Origin: Ligula intestinalis
Lineage: Eukaryota; Platyhelminthes; Cestoda; Diphyllobothriidea; Diphyllobothriidae
NCBI GenBank assembly: GCA_036362985.1
Contig: JAYGXS010000002.1
Span: 86,283,173-86,347,172 of the forward strand
Length of the DNA: 64,000 bases
Direction: 5' to 3'
The notes beneath the pieces are model-generated. The model saw only the letters and a program-made list of their open reading frames with translations. It was not told the DNA's origin and did no database searches. Positions 1-10,557 of the stretch are shown one piece after another (positions within the stretch are counted from its first letter, which is position 1; each line of letters begins with the position of its first letter). The position numbers and the translations under genes were made by a program.

Positions 1-1
1 G

Positions 2-172
2 GAATTCAACCTCGCAGCTCCGAGGATAATTGCCCACGCTGAAATAAAGATGGGCCGGGAACGGACTGTAGCCTGGGCATCAGATGGCAAGTCAGTTAAC
101 CGATGTATCGAGCTGGTGCCTGAATATGTTGTCCTGCGCAAATATCTCCAGACTCACAGCACTGGTAGTTAA
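2..172 (+). pseudogene. Penelope-like element (family A), C-terminal end of GIY-YIG endonuclease region
   Basis: An open frame of 56 codons enters from the left edge and stops at TAA 170-172. It carries the closing block of flatworm PLE proteins: a RIIAHA segment, a GRER segment, then W..D..SVNRCIEL and VLRKYL before the stop. The same block, with the same spacing, occurs on the minus strand at 36381-36600, which identifies the family. PLE proteins join a telomerase-like reverse transcriptase to a GIY-YIG nuclease. Only the last part of the nuclease region is in the window, so the rest may lie to the left. Identification rests on recognised family pattern and on the internal second copy. Confidence 0.82.
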
Positions 173-239
173 TTGGTCTTCATCCTCCCCCCGCCCCTAT
201 GACGGTTAATTGGCCCCTTTCTCCTATAAATGTTGCTTA

Positions 240-296
240 TTTTCGTTGGCGATTTTATCTCTGACGATGGACTCCCGCAAGAGTTCGAAAGCTCCG
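240..296 (+). ncRNA. Hammerhead ribozyme, PLE family A
   Basis: CTGACGA at 261-267 is followed by a stem-loop (GGACTC pairing with GAGTTC around a short loop), then GAAA at 287-290, the dinucleotide GC and TC at 293-294. This is the minimal type I hammerhead layout with a one-base-pair helix III, a form known from PLE tails. It lies 90 bp past the PLE stop. The AAATAAAAC-containing 3' strand of helix I, present in the copy near 36100, is missing here, so this copy may be inactive. Confidence 0.72.
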
Positions 297-1660
297 GTGA
301 TCGGCATGACTTCTTCTCAATCTGTACTTGATTCTATTTAGTAAATTTTAACAAGTATACGTTTCCTTAATTTAATATTTTCTGATCACTTGCAACACAA
401 TTAAATATATATTTATACTCGCTAACTGAGAATCAAATGTTTGAGCACAAATTGCGTTGGACAGTTGGGTGGGGGGAGCATATGTATATTTAGGCGGCCC
501 TACAAGAAAGTTTTGCCAAATTGTGTAATGAGCATGGGCCATGTGGTACGCTGTTTGATGAGCACGTATACAAGAGCAGCTCTGGCGTTACTCGAGCGGA
601 AATTGCACGGTCTTCCATGAACCGCCTAATAAGAGGTTGTATTTGAAAATACAAAAGATTCCCTTACTTTGAGTACAAAATTTAAAAGAGACCTGACTGG
701 CTATCAAGTGAGCATTTTTGCTGTACAATATGTTTTAATTTATGAAAAACATCGCAAATGATAAAAAGAATGCTAAGTAAGTAGGAATTTTTACAGAGGG
801 TGGTTTTCGTCGGCAGCCGAAATGAAGTGCATTCAAAAGCCAAGGTCCTTTTGTGTCCAAAATATCATCGCATTGTGGTGGATATTACAACCGTACTTAA
901 TTATTACCGAAGGCTTTTGAAACATCCACCATTTTCTGCTATATTTTAGCATATAAATTCCTAATTTATACATTGGTTGGCCTATTGCCTGCATTTTAAT
1001 CCTCTTTTTTATCCTGACTGCAACAATTAGCGCAGGATGCCAGAAGCGTTTTGAGAGAAGTCCAATTTTGCCTGAATGTTGTGATTCGTTAAAGAACGAT
1101 TCGTCATGATGTGGGTGACTGCCGTATTCGGCCATTATGATCTCTCGGTGTCATATGGTTTGCGTGATCCTTTTTGCTGAAAATTTTGTAAAGGTACTTT
1201 AAAAAAGCCTATCTCTCTCTCCTTTTCCTCTCGCATGCAACCGAAATGAGGTGCATTCAAAAACGAACATCCTTTGCTGTACGAAACATCATGGGATTCC
1301 ATTCGATATGTCAACCTAAGTTAATTAATAGGAGCAGGGGGAGTTTGGCAGATTTTAATAATTCATTTGAAATAATTGTCATGAACTCGGCGTTGAATGC
1401 TACTAGCTCAATAAACCGACTGTCAACTCTGATGAATGGTCGCTTGAAAACTGCGCAATGACTGAGCACTAGTCTGCCAAGTCAGTTGTCTAAGAACGGA
1501 CTGCAGACCGTGTCGATACTTGGATTTGGCTAGTTTGTTCGTCCTTTAAAGCAAGCCTTCATCCGCCACCATCGGGCAGAGGCCTAGAATTAGTTTAAAC
1601 TGGCGTATCACCAGGTTGGATGACACTGTCAATCCTCGTATATACAGTATGGCACGGGCT
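297..1660. other. AT-rich stretch, no gene recognised
   Basis: No coding block is recognised. Two segments resemble each other directly (about 817-880 and 1240-1295, both starting near CCGAAATGA.GTGCATTC), so this is probably old repeat sequence. The part around 700-780 loosely resembles the right arm of the inverted repeat described next. The 100-codon minus-strand frame at 833-1135 has no recognised motif. Confidence 0.4.
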
Positions 1661-1667
1661 GTAGGCA

Positions 1668-2605
1668 ACATTCCGCAGTTAGAAAAAGACTGATTATCAC
1701 TCGCAAACCAACATTGAGTAGGGTTTCAATGCTGTTTATCGTGTAGTCCAATTTCAATTATTTTCATTCAGGCTAGGATGCCAACTCTATGATGAGCTTC
1801 TTTCTGACCGCTGCGAAAAAGTTGATTATGTAAAAAACGGCTCCTTAAATAGTATGCATTTTTATCATTGATTTTGACTGCCTTTATACATTCAAATATA
1901 TTTTATGGAAAGCATGCACGGAAAAATCTTTTCTTGTACTTATTTTATAGAAAATTAAACCTTTAAATTTTTATTCTTATAAGAAGGGTTTCCTTCAGTT
2001 TTAAAAAATATTCGAGATTGCCGAATTATTTTGAAACCTACCGACTGCTAAAAGTGAATTCAAGTTTTACAAACTGAATGCTGTGCTCATCCTGTTTAAG
2101 GAAAAGTACGTTCTTGACTACGGTTTGAGGAATTGGTTACATAGCTCTCATAGAATTTCGCAATAGACATGGATCATGCTGTATATATTAGGGCAGCATA
2201 CATAAATTGTGGGAAACGATGTATTATGAATCAACAACGCAGTCCTAAACAATCAAAATTGGAAAATTTCTTAAGACTGATGGAAACCCTTCGTATAAGG
2301 GTACAGCTTTAAAGAAGGCGTAATTTGCTATCAAATAAGTACAAGAAAAGATTTTTTCGTGCATGCTTTCTATAAAATATATTTGAATTTATACAGGCAG
2401 TCAAAATCAATGATAAAAATGCATGCTATTTAATTAGCCATTTTTTACATAATCAACTTTTTTGCAGCGTTCATATCACAGAGTCGGTATCCTAGCGTGA
2501 CTGAAAATAATTGAAATTGGACTGCGCTGATAAACAGTATTGCAACCATACTCAATGTTGGTTTGCGAATGATAACCGGTCTTTTTCAAATTCTGGAATT
2601 TCGCT
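1668..2605. repeat. Long inverted repeat (foldback), arms about 300 bp
   Basis: The left arm (about 1668-2015) and right arm (about 2262-2605) match as reverse complements with scattered substitutions. Shared blocks in order are ATCAYTCGCAAACCAACATT, GTCCAATTTCAATTATTTTC, TATCATTGATTTTGACTGCC, CTTTTCTTGTACTTATT and GAAGGGTTTCC. The right arm has an extra segment of about 40 bp. About 245 bp lie between the arms. The arms are AT-rich and carry no recognised coding block. It could be a foldback DNA element or two copies of one repeat inserted in opposite orientation. The right arm ends some 20 bp before the mariner-like element. Confidence 0.75.
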
Positions 2606-2706
2606 TGCAACACTTGCAATGCTATATGCAAAGTGTCCACGAAGTCTGGGTACATAGGGTATAAATACATACCTCTAGAACAAAACAATTTTATTTCATC
2701 ATCATG

Positions 2707-3000
2707 TTAAGAAATTTTATTTTCAATATGATTTCCATTATTTGCAATGCATAATTCGATGCGCCTTGCTAAATTCTGGTGAACTCCATTGAATAGGTGT
2801 ACATTGCCGTCGATTTGAGCACACTGACTTATAATGCGTTCTCTCAAGTGGTTTAGATTTGCAATTTTCAGTGAGTAAACTCTCTCTTTTAACATACCCC
2901 AGGAAAAGAAATTAAGAGGAGAAAGATTTGGTGAACGAGGAGACCACTCCACAGGACCTCTTCTTCGATTTTTTCTTCTTTAAACAGAGCCATCATTCGA
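2707..3000 (-). pseudogene. Mariner/Tc1-type transposase, C-terminal fragment (DDE_3-like)
   Basis: The 81-codon frame at 2707-2952 contains EWSPRSPNLSPLNFFSWG, the block around the last catalytic position of DDE transposases of the mariner/Tc type, where family members usually read PPRSPDLTPLDFFLWG. It is followed by an L..LRERI..CAQI segment typical of the C-terminus. The frame can be read a little upstream as RRGPVEWSPRSPN. The catalytic D of SPD is N here. All upstream domains (HTH, first two catalytic D) are missing, so this copy is dead. The candidate LTR at 3017-3382 interrupts the upstream side. Confidence 0.78.
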
Positions 3001-3016
3001 TCTGGGGAGGAAAATT

Positions 3017-3382
3017 TGTTATGACCTGCACTAGACGAACGCCGAACTACCCGCTTAGTTCCGACGCCCACGGAGAGAGAACAACAGAAGTCCGATCACT
3101 CGAATAGCGTTTATTGAGCCACAGAGCACTTGAGAGCAAGCAGAGCGAGTCAGCAAGTCAGAATGCAAGAGTGCAAGTCAGTCACAGAAAAAGGCTCCAG
3201 GTTATTTATCAGTGCGCATAGCGAGGAGGCGTCAGTATTCACGGTCCAATCAGATAGGGCGGGAAATCGATAATTATTGACGCGTTGTCAAGCCACGGCG
3301 TGGGACTTTGCGCTGCAGCTGCGATGAGAGCCTGAGCGTTGTTGACTAATCATGGGACTCTGCCATCCCAAATAAATTAACA
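3017..3382 (-). repeat. Candidate solo LTR inside the mariner-like element
   Basis: On the minus strand the segment starts TGTTAATTTA and ends GGTCATAACA, so it has short inverted TGTTA/TAACA ends. It contains an AATAAA signal in GGCTCAATAAACGC, about 100 bp before its end, as LTRs do. It is GC-richer than its surroundings and breaks the transposase remnant. No clean target duplication is seen (AAATT against TCAAT), so the exact ends are uncertain. Confidence 0.42.
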
Positions 3383-3435
3383 TCAATAAATAAAATATTA
3401 AAATTACTATATACCCAGACTTTGTGGACACCCTG

Positions 3436-4189
3436 TATACACCATAGCAAACCGCATCAGAGGACCCCTAATTGGATCTTTTGACGAGTGTAGGGAGGCG
3501 ATTTTCGTGCTCTGGTTTTATATACCGACAACCAAAAGGGCTGAAAAAACCATTTTCTGTCCAAGGAATAAAAATAACGTCTCCAAACATGGAGGAATTA
3601 AAATTCTGGCATGTTTGCATTTCCGATTATGCAGGCTTCTCCCTTCTGGCCTTTCTACTTAGAAGTAGCACATTTGCTGGCACAATGCGTAGAAATATAT
3701 TTTTCGAGAAAACGTGGAGAGATAGCGATACAGTAATTTCTACAATTTTGACCATCTAAGTCGGAAACTAAGCATATTCCGCTGTCTAATTATTAGAGTT
3801 AGGATGATGTTAATCCTGGATCCGCTGGAGTACACTTCGGCTTTTAGCGTAAGCATCCTACGAGAAAATTCTCTCCGAAGAGTGTTTTGCACAATAATTT
3901 GACGAAAGGTTATCATTAAGGCAGGAAATGCAGAATTTCCGCTTCTTACATTGATATACCATGTCAGTTAAGGATTCTGTTTAATTATCAAGTGCATTCA
4001 TAGATAATAAATCAGTGGTAATTTCTTTTATTCTGCACCCATTAGGGTACATTCGTAGTAAAAAATGCATTTTCGAGTGAATTTTAGAACGAATAAGCAC
4101 ACAATGTAAGATTTTCAGATGGTGATTAAAAAGAGACGTAAAATAATAAAATCTGTTAGTAAACAGGGAAAAACTCCTTTTAATGTTTA
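3436..4189. other. No gene recognised
   Basis: A 95-codon frame at 3472-3759 shows no known motif. The stretch from 3960 towards 4190 is AT-rich and leads into the PLE tails. Confidence 0.3.
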
Positions 4190-4440
4190 AAGCGAACGTA
4201 TACGCAGGATTTATTGATGTCAATAAATTTCGTGACAGCTTCTTAAATGCATCTTGTCGCTGCATGAAGATGATAACGAAGAGAACATATAATAGTTTGA
4301 AATTTCACAGAATAAATGACATAACAGCAAACTGTTGTACGTCCTCTTCGTTATCATCCTCATGCAGCGACAAGATGCAGCTGAGAAGCTGTCACGAAAT
4401 TTATTGACGTCAACAACTCCTGCCGTATACGCCTGATTGA
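4190..4440. repeat. Two divergent PLE family E tails forming a 90-bp-arm inverted repeat
   Basis: The left arm (about 4198-4286) and right arm (about 4338-4433) are reverse complements over roughly 90 bp around a loop of about 50 bp. Read outward, each arm gives ATGCAGCGACAAG, a stem-loop around CAGCT..GAAGCTG, ACGAAATTTATTGA, a complementary TCAATAAAT-type block and a CTGC/CCTGC end. The same tail follows the PLE remnants at 24395-24540 and 59930-60840. The layout fits a hammerhead with GAAA, a long helix III and ATC, but the CTGANGA core is degraded. Confidence 0.65.
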
Positions 4441-6361
4441 AATTTGTACCGGGGAACAAATGCTTCAACATTCCTTGAACTTTGGTTGAAAATTACAAAA
4501 TGAATATGATTGAATTAATTCTCAAGGTAGGAGAAGCCGCCGCTCATGACAGGTTAAATATTTGGTTGGAATGGGGCAATCCTACAGAAGATGTCTATAG
4601 GGGTACGATACGTTTCTGATTACGGTAAAAATCCGAATCAGAATGAGACTATTTACTATAGGTCAAATTGCAGTATTTTGGGATTGCAGCAGAAGCAACT
4701 ATCATGGTGGCTAGACAGGAGGAACGCACTGCGATCGATCGCAGTCCGTGTAGAGTTCAAGCGAGGGAACGTTAACGATTACGAGGACCAGAGTGCTGGG
4801 AGATGCGACATGATAATGCTTTGCTGACAGGCCAAACTATTAGCGGATGCTGAAAACAGTAGACTCCGCCGTGCTCGTCAGCATATCCTTTGGAGTCCAA
4901 GTGAGAAGATAATATTAAATGCAGCGGAAACAATTACTGTGGTGGTGTGGGGGAAGCATCGGTCAGTTAAAAACAGGAGGTTGTGAAACGAAGTTAGAGT
5001 TCCCATTTGAACAGGAAAAGCGTGCAATTGCAGCCCCTTAATCCCAGGAGGAATGTTTTTGAAGTTAGGAAGATAAATGTTCGGGAATGAAACAGCCAAT
5101 AATTAAGGAAGTCAAGTTAAGCGAACGAACGTTTTCGATTAATTCATCATCAAGTAATTCAGTAATATAAGGGAGGGTAGAGTTAACGAAAGTTTTAGGC
5201 AAACCAATCAGTAGTAACAAGGGGGAGAGAGGTGTAAAAGGATCAAGGGGGGATCAAGGGGAGCAGATTCTAGTCTTAATTGGGGACAGAGAAATGGGGG
5301 TGGGGAGAGGGGGAAGGGGAAGGAGTCAGACAATTAGTTAATGTCATCCAGTGGTCCAATAATTACTTGAGGTCTTCTCAGGTGCAATGTACTTACTTTC
5401 TTTTAATTTGAATACCGATACCGATTCCAAGGAAGGCATATTTGAAGGCCCAGAAGAGTGAGCATTTAGATAATAGAGCAAAGAGGTGACGGAATAACCA
5501 CGGAGAAATTACACATAACACAAGGCGAATCTATTGAAGTGGAATTATCAATGCGTAAACAAAGAGAGAACCGCAATATTCGAGGGCAGGAAGAACGAGT
5601 ATTTGATAAAGTGTTATTTGCAGTTCCGGAGGAAAAAATTGTGAATATTACATTACTTATTTATTTTCTTTATGCGGTCAAAGTTGGGGGGGCAACTGGA
5701 TTGTATCGAGAGGTTTTCTTCGACGAGTTTTTAATCAGATTCAGGCAGGTTAAATCTTCTTACTTGCTCAGCGTGAGCGAAACATCCTAATATTTCAAAG
5801 GAGTGACTACTTAATTAGTTCAGCCCATTCGTGGTGTGTAGGTGCTAGACATAAAGGATGCTAATGACGCTTGCATTCCGGATTTGATTAGATGAATCTA
5901 TCATCATCTTGCCAATCAAGGAAGCGTTTTGATCAGAGGTCTTGGCTCCGCCACTGCCACACTACGCACGCATCTTTATGTGGGACCTTTCGACTAATAA
6001 TTACACGACATCTAACCAGCTTGTCACTGCACCCCAGTTCACCTCCCCCTACCACGTCCTAACGGTTCCTGATCATCTGGAATGTTCCGCAGCTTCTCAT
6101 AATGATATTGACAGTACCTAGTCCAAAATGCTAACTGCCATCAGAAATTAATCATGCAAGTCCTTGGGTCATTCCTATGAAAGAAACAGCCTGAAGTGTA
6201 CGATAAGTCGTCTTCTGCTGCTGTCATCGTTAGTAATCTCCCGATGATCAGGTACTAAGGCTCGCGCATGCCTTTTCAATGGGATATAATGCAGTTCTCA
6301 TTTAGGAGGTTTAGCAGATTTGCTTAATTTAGTTTACCCATTTGTGAAAAAACTCGCGGCA
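4441..6361. other. No gene recognised; purine-rich G tracts
   Basis: The frames here (up to 83 codons, at 5539-5790) match nothing I know. About 5215-5330 is strongly purine-rich on the plus strand, with many GGGG runs. Confidence 0.35.
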
Positions 6362-6432
6362 CTCGGCGAGATTTGAACCCGCATAGTAGGGGAAGCCTTT
6401 ACGCGAAGCCAGTGGTCTACCAGTTGAGCTAA
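6362..6432 (-). repeat. tRNA-derived sequence (degenerate tRNA or SINE head)
   Basis: On the minus strand TTAGCTCAACTGGTAGACC resembles an A box and D arm. GCGGGTTCAAATCTCGC forms a perfect 5-bp T arm with a 7-base loop and contains a B box. The anticodon arm does not fold and the D stem has a mismatch (GACC for GAGC), so a working tRNA is unlikely. Confidence 0.5.
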
Positions 6433-6879
6433 AAAAATTCCACGCCTACCACCATGAATTTAATCACACTTGGATCGATTTTACCCGCTCAAATTTACCG
6501 CTCGTAAGGAATTCCCCAATATGGAACAGCAAACTGACTGTCCAAGTAGGATTTTATAAGCAATCGTCTAGAATCCACCAGATTGACTGCTAGGCTGTTG
6601 TAGCGGTCTCTGCCGTCGCACGCCATCCATTGCTTTGTCCGGCGTCATTGTTCAAGGCCAGCTGTCTCAAGGTCATCCAAGACTTCAGCCAGCGCCTACA
6701 GTCGCGCTGACCTGCAGGGACTTGACCTACTTCCACTCGGACACACACACGTGTGGCTAGGTTCTCGTGGTTACCCAAGCACCACTTAAACATGTCCCTT
6801 TTTGCCCCACCCTCGGCAGCCAGATATCACTTTGGACCACGGCGCTCCAGCGGAATGACCTGCTCTCCAAAGTCAATCT

Positions 6880-7027
6880 TCTTCCATCTATTCTCCGTTC
6901 CTCTATGTACACAATAAACTATTCCTTCTAATTTGGCCTTCCCAAGACTTCTCCCATCGCCTAAGGAACCGGGCCTGGAAGATTGTAGGTGTTGGGGTTA
7001 ACCTACCATAGCCTTAACACCTATACT
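6880..7027 (+). repeat. Dispersed repeat family R, 3' part
   Basis: Ends with GGGCCTGGAAGATTGTAGG, then TTGGGGTTAACC and AGCCTTAACACC, preceded by a pyrimidine-rich stretch with GTACACAATA. The same end occurs about ten times in the window on both strands. The upstream limit of this copy is unclear. Confidence 0.65.
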
Positions 7028-9146
7028 GTTATCAGCACGAAAATCACTGGACCGTTTTTGATTTAAACTCCTGAAGCTGAAAGAGGCGAAAATTGCAGCT
7101 TACCGGTGAGCCTTAGACGGACTGGGAGATAAGGGATAGTGATTGCTTTTGTAGTTAGGGCGAACGTTCGTGTGAACTTTTACCGAGCGAGAACGATCGA
7201 TAATGCGATCCGCGCTAAGAACAAGTAGAGATAAGTCATGCAAAATAGGCATGCTATAACTAACTTGGCTGCCTACGCCGGTCAAGCGAAAGGTCAAATA
7301 TCGGTTAATGATACTGAAACTCACACGGGTTGCAGTTTTCTGCATAGCAATTTAGAAGCACGACTATAAACCAATGCAGATAAATGCAACTTCGGTAAGC
7401 GTAGTGCAAACAGAATAATTATAGAAAGTTGTGTATGCATAAAGGGGCCTATCATAAACTCCGTTTCCAGAAGGGGTGTCCCGAGTTTGCTGTGTCAATT
7501 GCTTGAGGTGGAGCTTTTGCCTCAGCACTGAGCCGGACATGGTGATGAGTGACTGGTTTTGCTGGTTTCACCTTCGAAAACGTTGACGATGCTGCCAGAC
7601 GATTGGTTTTATGTGCAAAACGTAGCTCCCAGCATGCATGTTTCAGTTGGGAGGGCTTCATAGACGGCATTCTGACATAAACGTGGCGCACAAATTTTTA
7701 AAAGGTAGTAAGACAAGCTTTGCCTCCCCCAAATCCAAATGCTTGGACGGTATTTTCGGTGTGCAGGCAGAAAATGAAGTCGAAACAAATCCTATCCTGA
7801 GAAACGGTATATTCGTTGTTAAGCTGTAGATATCAACAGGATGATGAGTTTGCCGAATCGTTGACAACAGGACTGTCTCTGCCATGATCAGCAGCGTAGT
7901 CGCAAGTTAAAGTCAACTACTTCTAGAGCTGCGAGGGCCAATATTTAGTTGCGTTATTAAACGAAACTTCCCAATAAATTAACACGGGAAAGGAACAACT
8001 TTGTATTTTGTTCCACTCCCAGACAGAACACGGCACTTGCAACCTTCCTATTCGGGAGACTTGCGCCAGTTTCCAGTAGATTGTAGTAAAGGTTACTGTC
8101 AGGAGTTAAGTTTGAATCTAAGTTTAAGCTCAGAGTTTGGTTTAAGTTTAGGGTTATACTTAGCTTATCGGTAAGCGGTATGTTGAAGTTTAACATAGGG
8201 AAATGTCTGCAAGGTTTAGTGTAGTACCAGGGTTTCCATTCTCGAGCCTGAACCACTTCTGTAAAAATATGGCATTTTAGTCTTCTGTCCCGAAAAATAG
8301 TATGAATTCAAGCCCTCTAATTTAGCTGTTTAATAAAAGGATTTAGAAGATTTTTAGCAGTTTGGTAGAAAATGCGAATCTTGCAGATTTGCAGTCACTT
8401 TTTTTAGTTTACTAAAATGTTCACAACAGGTATTAAAAGGTGCAGATCTGAAAAAAAAACTTTCGTCCCATGACTTTTTTATGCAAAATCGTTTCGGCAC
8501 TAATTTGAGCGAGGTCTGCAACAACACCACCAGCAAATAGGCAGTTAGAAACACCGGCGTTATGTTCTGACGTCTTTCGCGGGGCTTGTCTTTACCAGGG
8601 AGCTAGAGAACGGCGATCGTGTGCATTTTTAGCTACAAAGTTGTGCAGTACTTCGCAGGTTAGGCTATCCAACCCACTTCATTAACGCTGCTCCCGACGC
8701 AGCCGTAGGCATGCATAGCGTATAATTTTGTGCTGTTTTTAATGTTTTTTAAGACGAACACACTTTACCGCATTCACCGGCTACTCATCAAACATTCCGG
8801 AGAGCCGAACGAGTAGAAGTAGGAGGGCTGTTTAAAGCGATAAATATGTCACAGAGGACGCGCGAACACCATTTTCCTTTCAACCAGACAGACTACTAAC
8901 TTAGAAATTTATAATCATCCTTGTTCACGAAATGTTCAAAGTCCAACTGTCATGCCTAATTAAAGGAGTTCTTTGTGTGAGCATTTCCTCTCCTCTATGG
9001 ACGTGCGGATGTAGTTAGTGACCAGCGTCGCTAACCATCACGAATAAACAATTATAGATTTGGGTTTTAGTTGGCTAAACAGTCAGTGTGTTTAATCAAT
9101 CCAGAAAGGAGATTAGCCCCATGTGAAAGAAAAATAAAAAGTGACG
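7028..9146. other. No gene recognised
   Basis: Both strands have only short frames without recognisable motifs; the 99-codon frame at 7957-8256 is low-complexity (LNLN / NLDSNL). An imperfect AAGTTTA-rich tract lies at 8105-8155. Confidence 0.3.
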
Positions 9147-9475
9147 GCGTAGTATGTAATCAATAGGAAAGTGACTTCCAGACGAGTGCATGCCAGCCAT
9201 GAATGAGCCGGAGTCCAGAGAGTATGCAACCGAACAGTGAGTCGTCGGCTCTGGAAGTGAATGAGCGTAAACATCTCACCCACATCTCGAGCACTGGTCT
9301 CGCCTTGAGAATTGATTGGCTATTGAGACTAGACTGCCTTAAGAAAGCCAGACAGGAGTGACCTTGAACGGAGGCCTTGACTATGGTGTCTTGCGGACGC
9401 GTGTTGCTCACGCCAGACATGGCCTAGTCCGCGCGGCGTCCGAGGAAAGCATGACTAAGAAAGGGGGTCGCTACA
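9147..9475 (-). repeat. 3' LTR, truncated
   Basis: Matches the LTR at 10091-10557 from its TGTAGCGACC start through to a point corresponding to 10219, after which similarity stops. The last 125 bp or so, including the CA end, are missing. Confidence 0.75.
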
Positions 9476-9696
9476 ATACTCCCCTACCCAGGAGAACGGG
9501 GTTCAAAAATGTTAATGGGGGGAAAATGTGGGTATATTAAGGGTAGAGTACAAATTGGTAACGGTCTCAAAATTCGTACCAAATAGGATCAGTGCAGAAA
9601 AATTGAGTATCAATAGTAATGTAGGTAAGTTGTGGATATATGAGTGAATAAGAAGGGTTTACCACATAATGAAAGGATATTCATCGATCGTGTAAT

Positions 9697-9962
9697 GTCA
9701 ACAATATATGCCAGTGAATCGGCAGGTTGATAGGAGGAGAGTATAGCTCGTCAACGAAAGCCAGTAAGTCGGTGCTTTGTTGGGAGAAAAGAATGTCCTT
9801 GAATAATCCCGTCACCATTGCCAGTGAGTCAGCATGAGGGAAGGACATCCTGTCAACATATTCCAGTGAGTCGGAACGATGGTAGGAGTGAGTGAGTGTT
9901 GGAATTGTTAGCAGGTCTACGGAGTTGAAGGCGTGATGAAGATAATCGGGTCACCATTGCAA
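9697..9962. repeat. Imperfect repeats inside the short LTR element
   Basis: A GTCAMC motif starts at 9697, 9750, 9811, 9852 and 9950. In the first four it is followed within a few bases by CCAGTRARTCRG. Spacing varies from 41 to 98 bp. The same GTCAAC occurs in the primer site at 10083, so on the minus strand the primer-site core is echoed several times. Confidence 0.6.
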
Positions 9963-10071
9963 TAGAGTGTTGAGAACGTCCGAATCGAAAGTGTAGAGTT
10001 AAGTGGAGTAAAATGAACGTCGGAGTCCTTTTTGTAGGTTTGAGAAACGTCGGAATCGAGTGTTTAATATA

Positions 10072-10090
10072 GAAGCGTCTGGGTCAACAA
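10072..10090 (-). promoter_or_regulatory. Primer-binding site, tRNA-Trp type
   Basis: Directly after the LTR end the minus strand reads TTGTTGACCCAGACGCTTC. This resembles TGGTGACCCCGACGT, the complement of the tRNA-Trp 3' end that primes CsRn1-group elements. Several mismatches are present. The copy at 14694 is closer. Confidence 0.6.
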
Positions 10091-10557
10091 TGTGGGATAC
10101 GATGTGGTCCAGCCAGATAATACACGAGAGAACGTATCCCAACATGTATAAGCTATTGGAATAGGATAAGGCGTGGAACGCCATAGTGTCAGGGAGAATT
10201 GACTAAGATAGGAACAAGCGTAGTATGTAAGCAATAGGAAAGTGACGTCCAGACGACTGCAGTCCAGAGTCGCATTCCGGCAAGTTGATCACTGGGTCTG
10301 GAGGTCTGCAACCGAACAGTAAGTCGTCGGCTCTGGATGTGAATGAGCGTAAACAAATCGTCCGCATCTCGGGCACTGGTCTAAGCTTGAGAAGTTGTTG
10401 GCTAGTGAGACTACACCGCCTTAAGAAAGCCAGACAGGAGTGATCTTGAACGGAGACCTTGAATATGCTGCCTTGCTGAGGCGTAGTGGTCACGCCAGAC
10501 ATGACCTAGTCCACGCGGCGTCCGAGGAAAGCATGACTAAGAAAGGGGGTCACTACA
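10091..10557 (-). repeat. 5' LTR of the short LTR element
   Basis: Starts TGTAGTGACCCCC and ends ATCGTATCCCACA on the minus strand, 467 bp. The termini are defined by comparison with the solo LTRs at 48142-48593 and 53008-53384, which have target duplications. Confidence 0.82.

Larger units (their letters stand above)
2629..3435 (-). mobile_element. Mariner-like DNA transposon remnant with inverted termini
   Basis: The ends are inverted copies. The right end at 3407-3435 reads on the minus strand CAGGGTGTCCACAAAG followed by TCTGGGTATATAG. The left end at 2629-2657 reads CAAAGTGTCCACGAAG followed by TCTGGGTACATAG. A TA follows the right end; the left has TG, probably a mutated TA. The start resembles the CAGGGTGTCC termini common in mariner-type elements. 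Inside are a transposase remnant and a candidate LTR insertion. Confidence 0.7.
9147..10557 (-). mobile_element. Short non-autonomous LTR retrotransposon (Ty3/gypsy, CsRn1-like)
   Basis: On the minus strand, in order, it has a 467-bp LTR (10557 to 10091, TGTAGTGACC...CCCACA), a primer-binding site, about 615 bp of internal DNA, and a second LTR starting at 9475 (TGTAGCGACC) that is cut short at about 9147. A purine-rich GGGTAGGGGAG precedes the second LTR and can serve as polypurine tract. The interior has no recognisable gag or pol and is filled by imperfect repeats. The length and lack of coding resemble TRIM/LARD-type elements moved by a full-length relative. Other copies of the LTR lie at 14260, 48142 and 53008. 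Loss of the end of the second LTR prevents a target-duplication test. Confidence 0.75.

Noticed and set aside
6950..7027. TTAGGGTTAACC-type words as telomere repeats
   Set aside because: They occur once per copy of a dispersed repeat, never in tandem.
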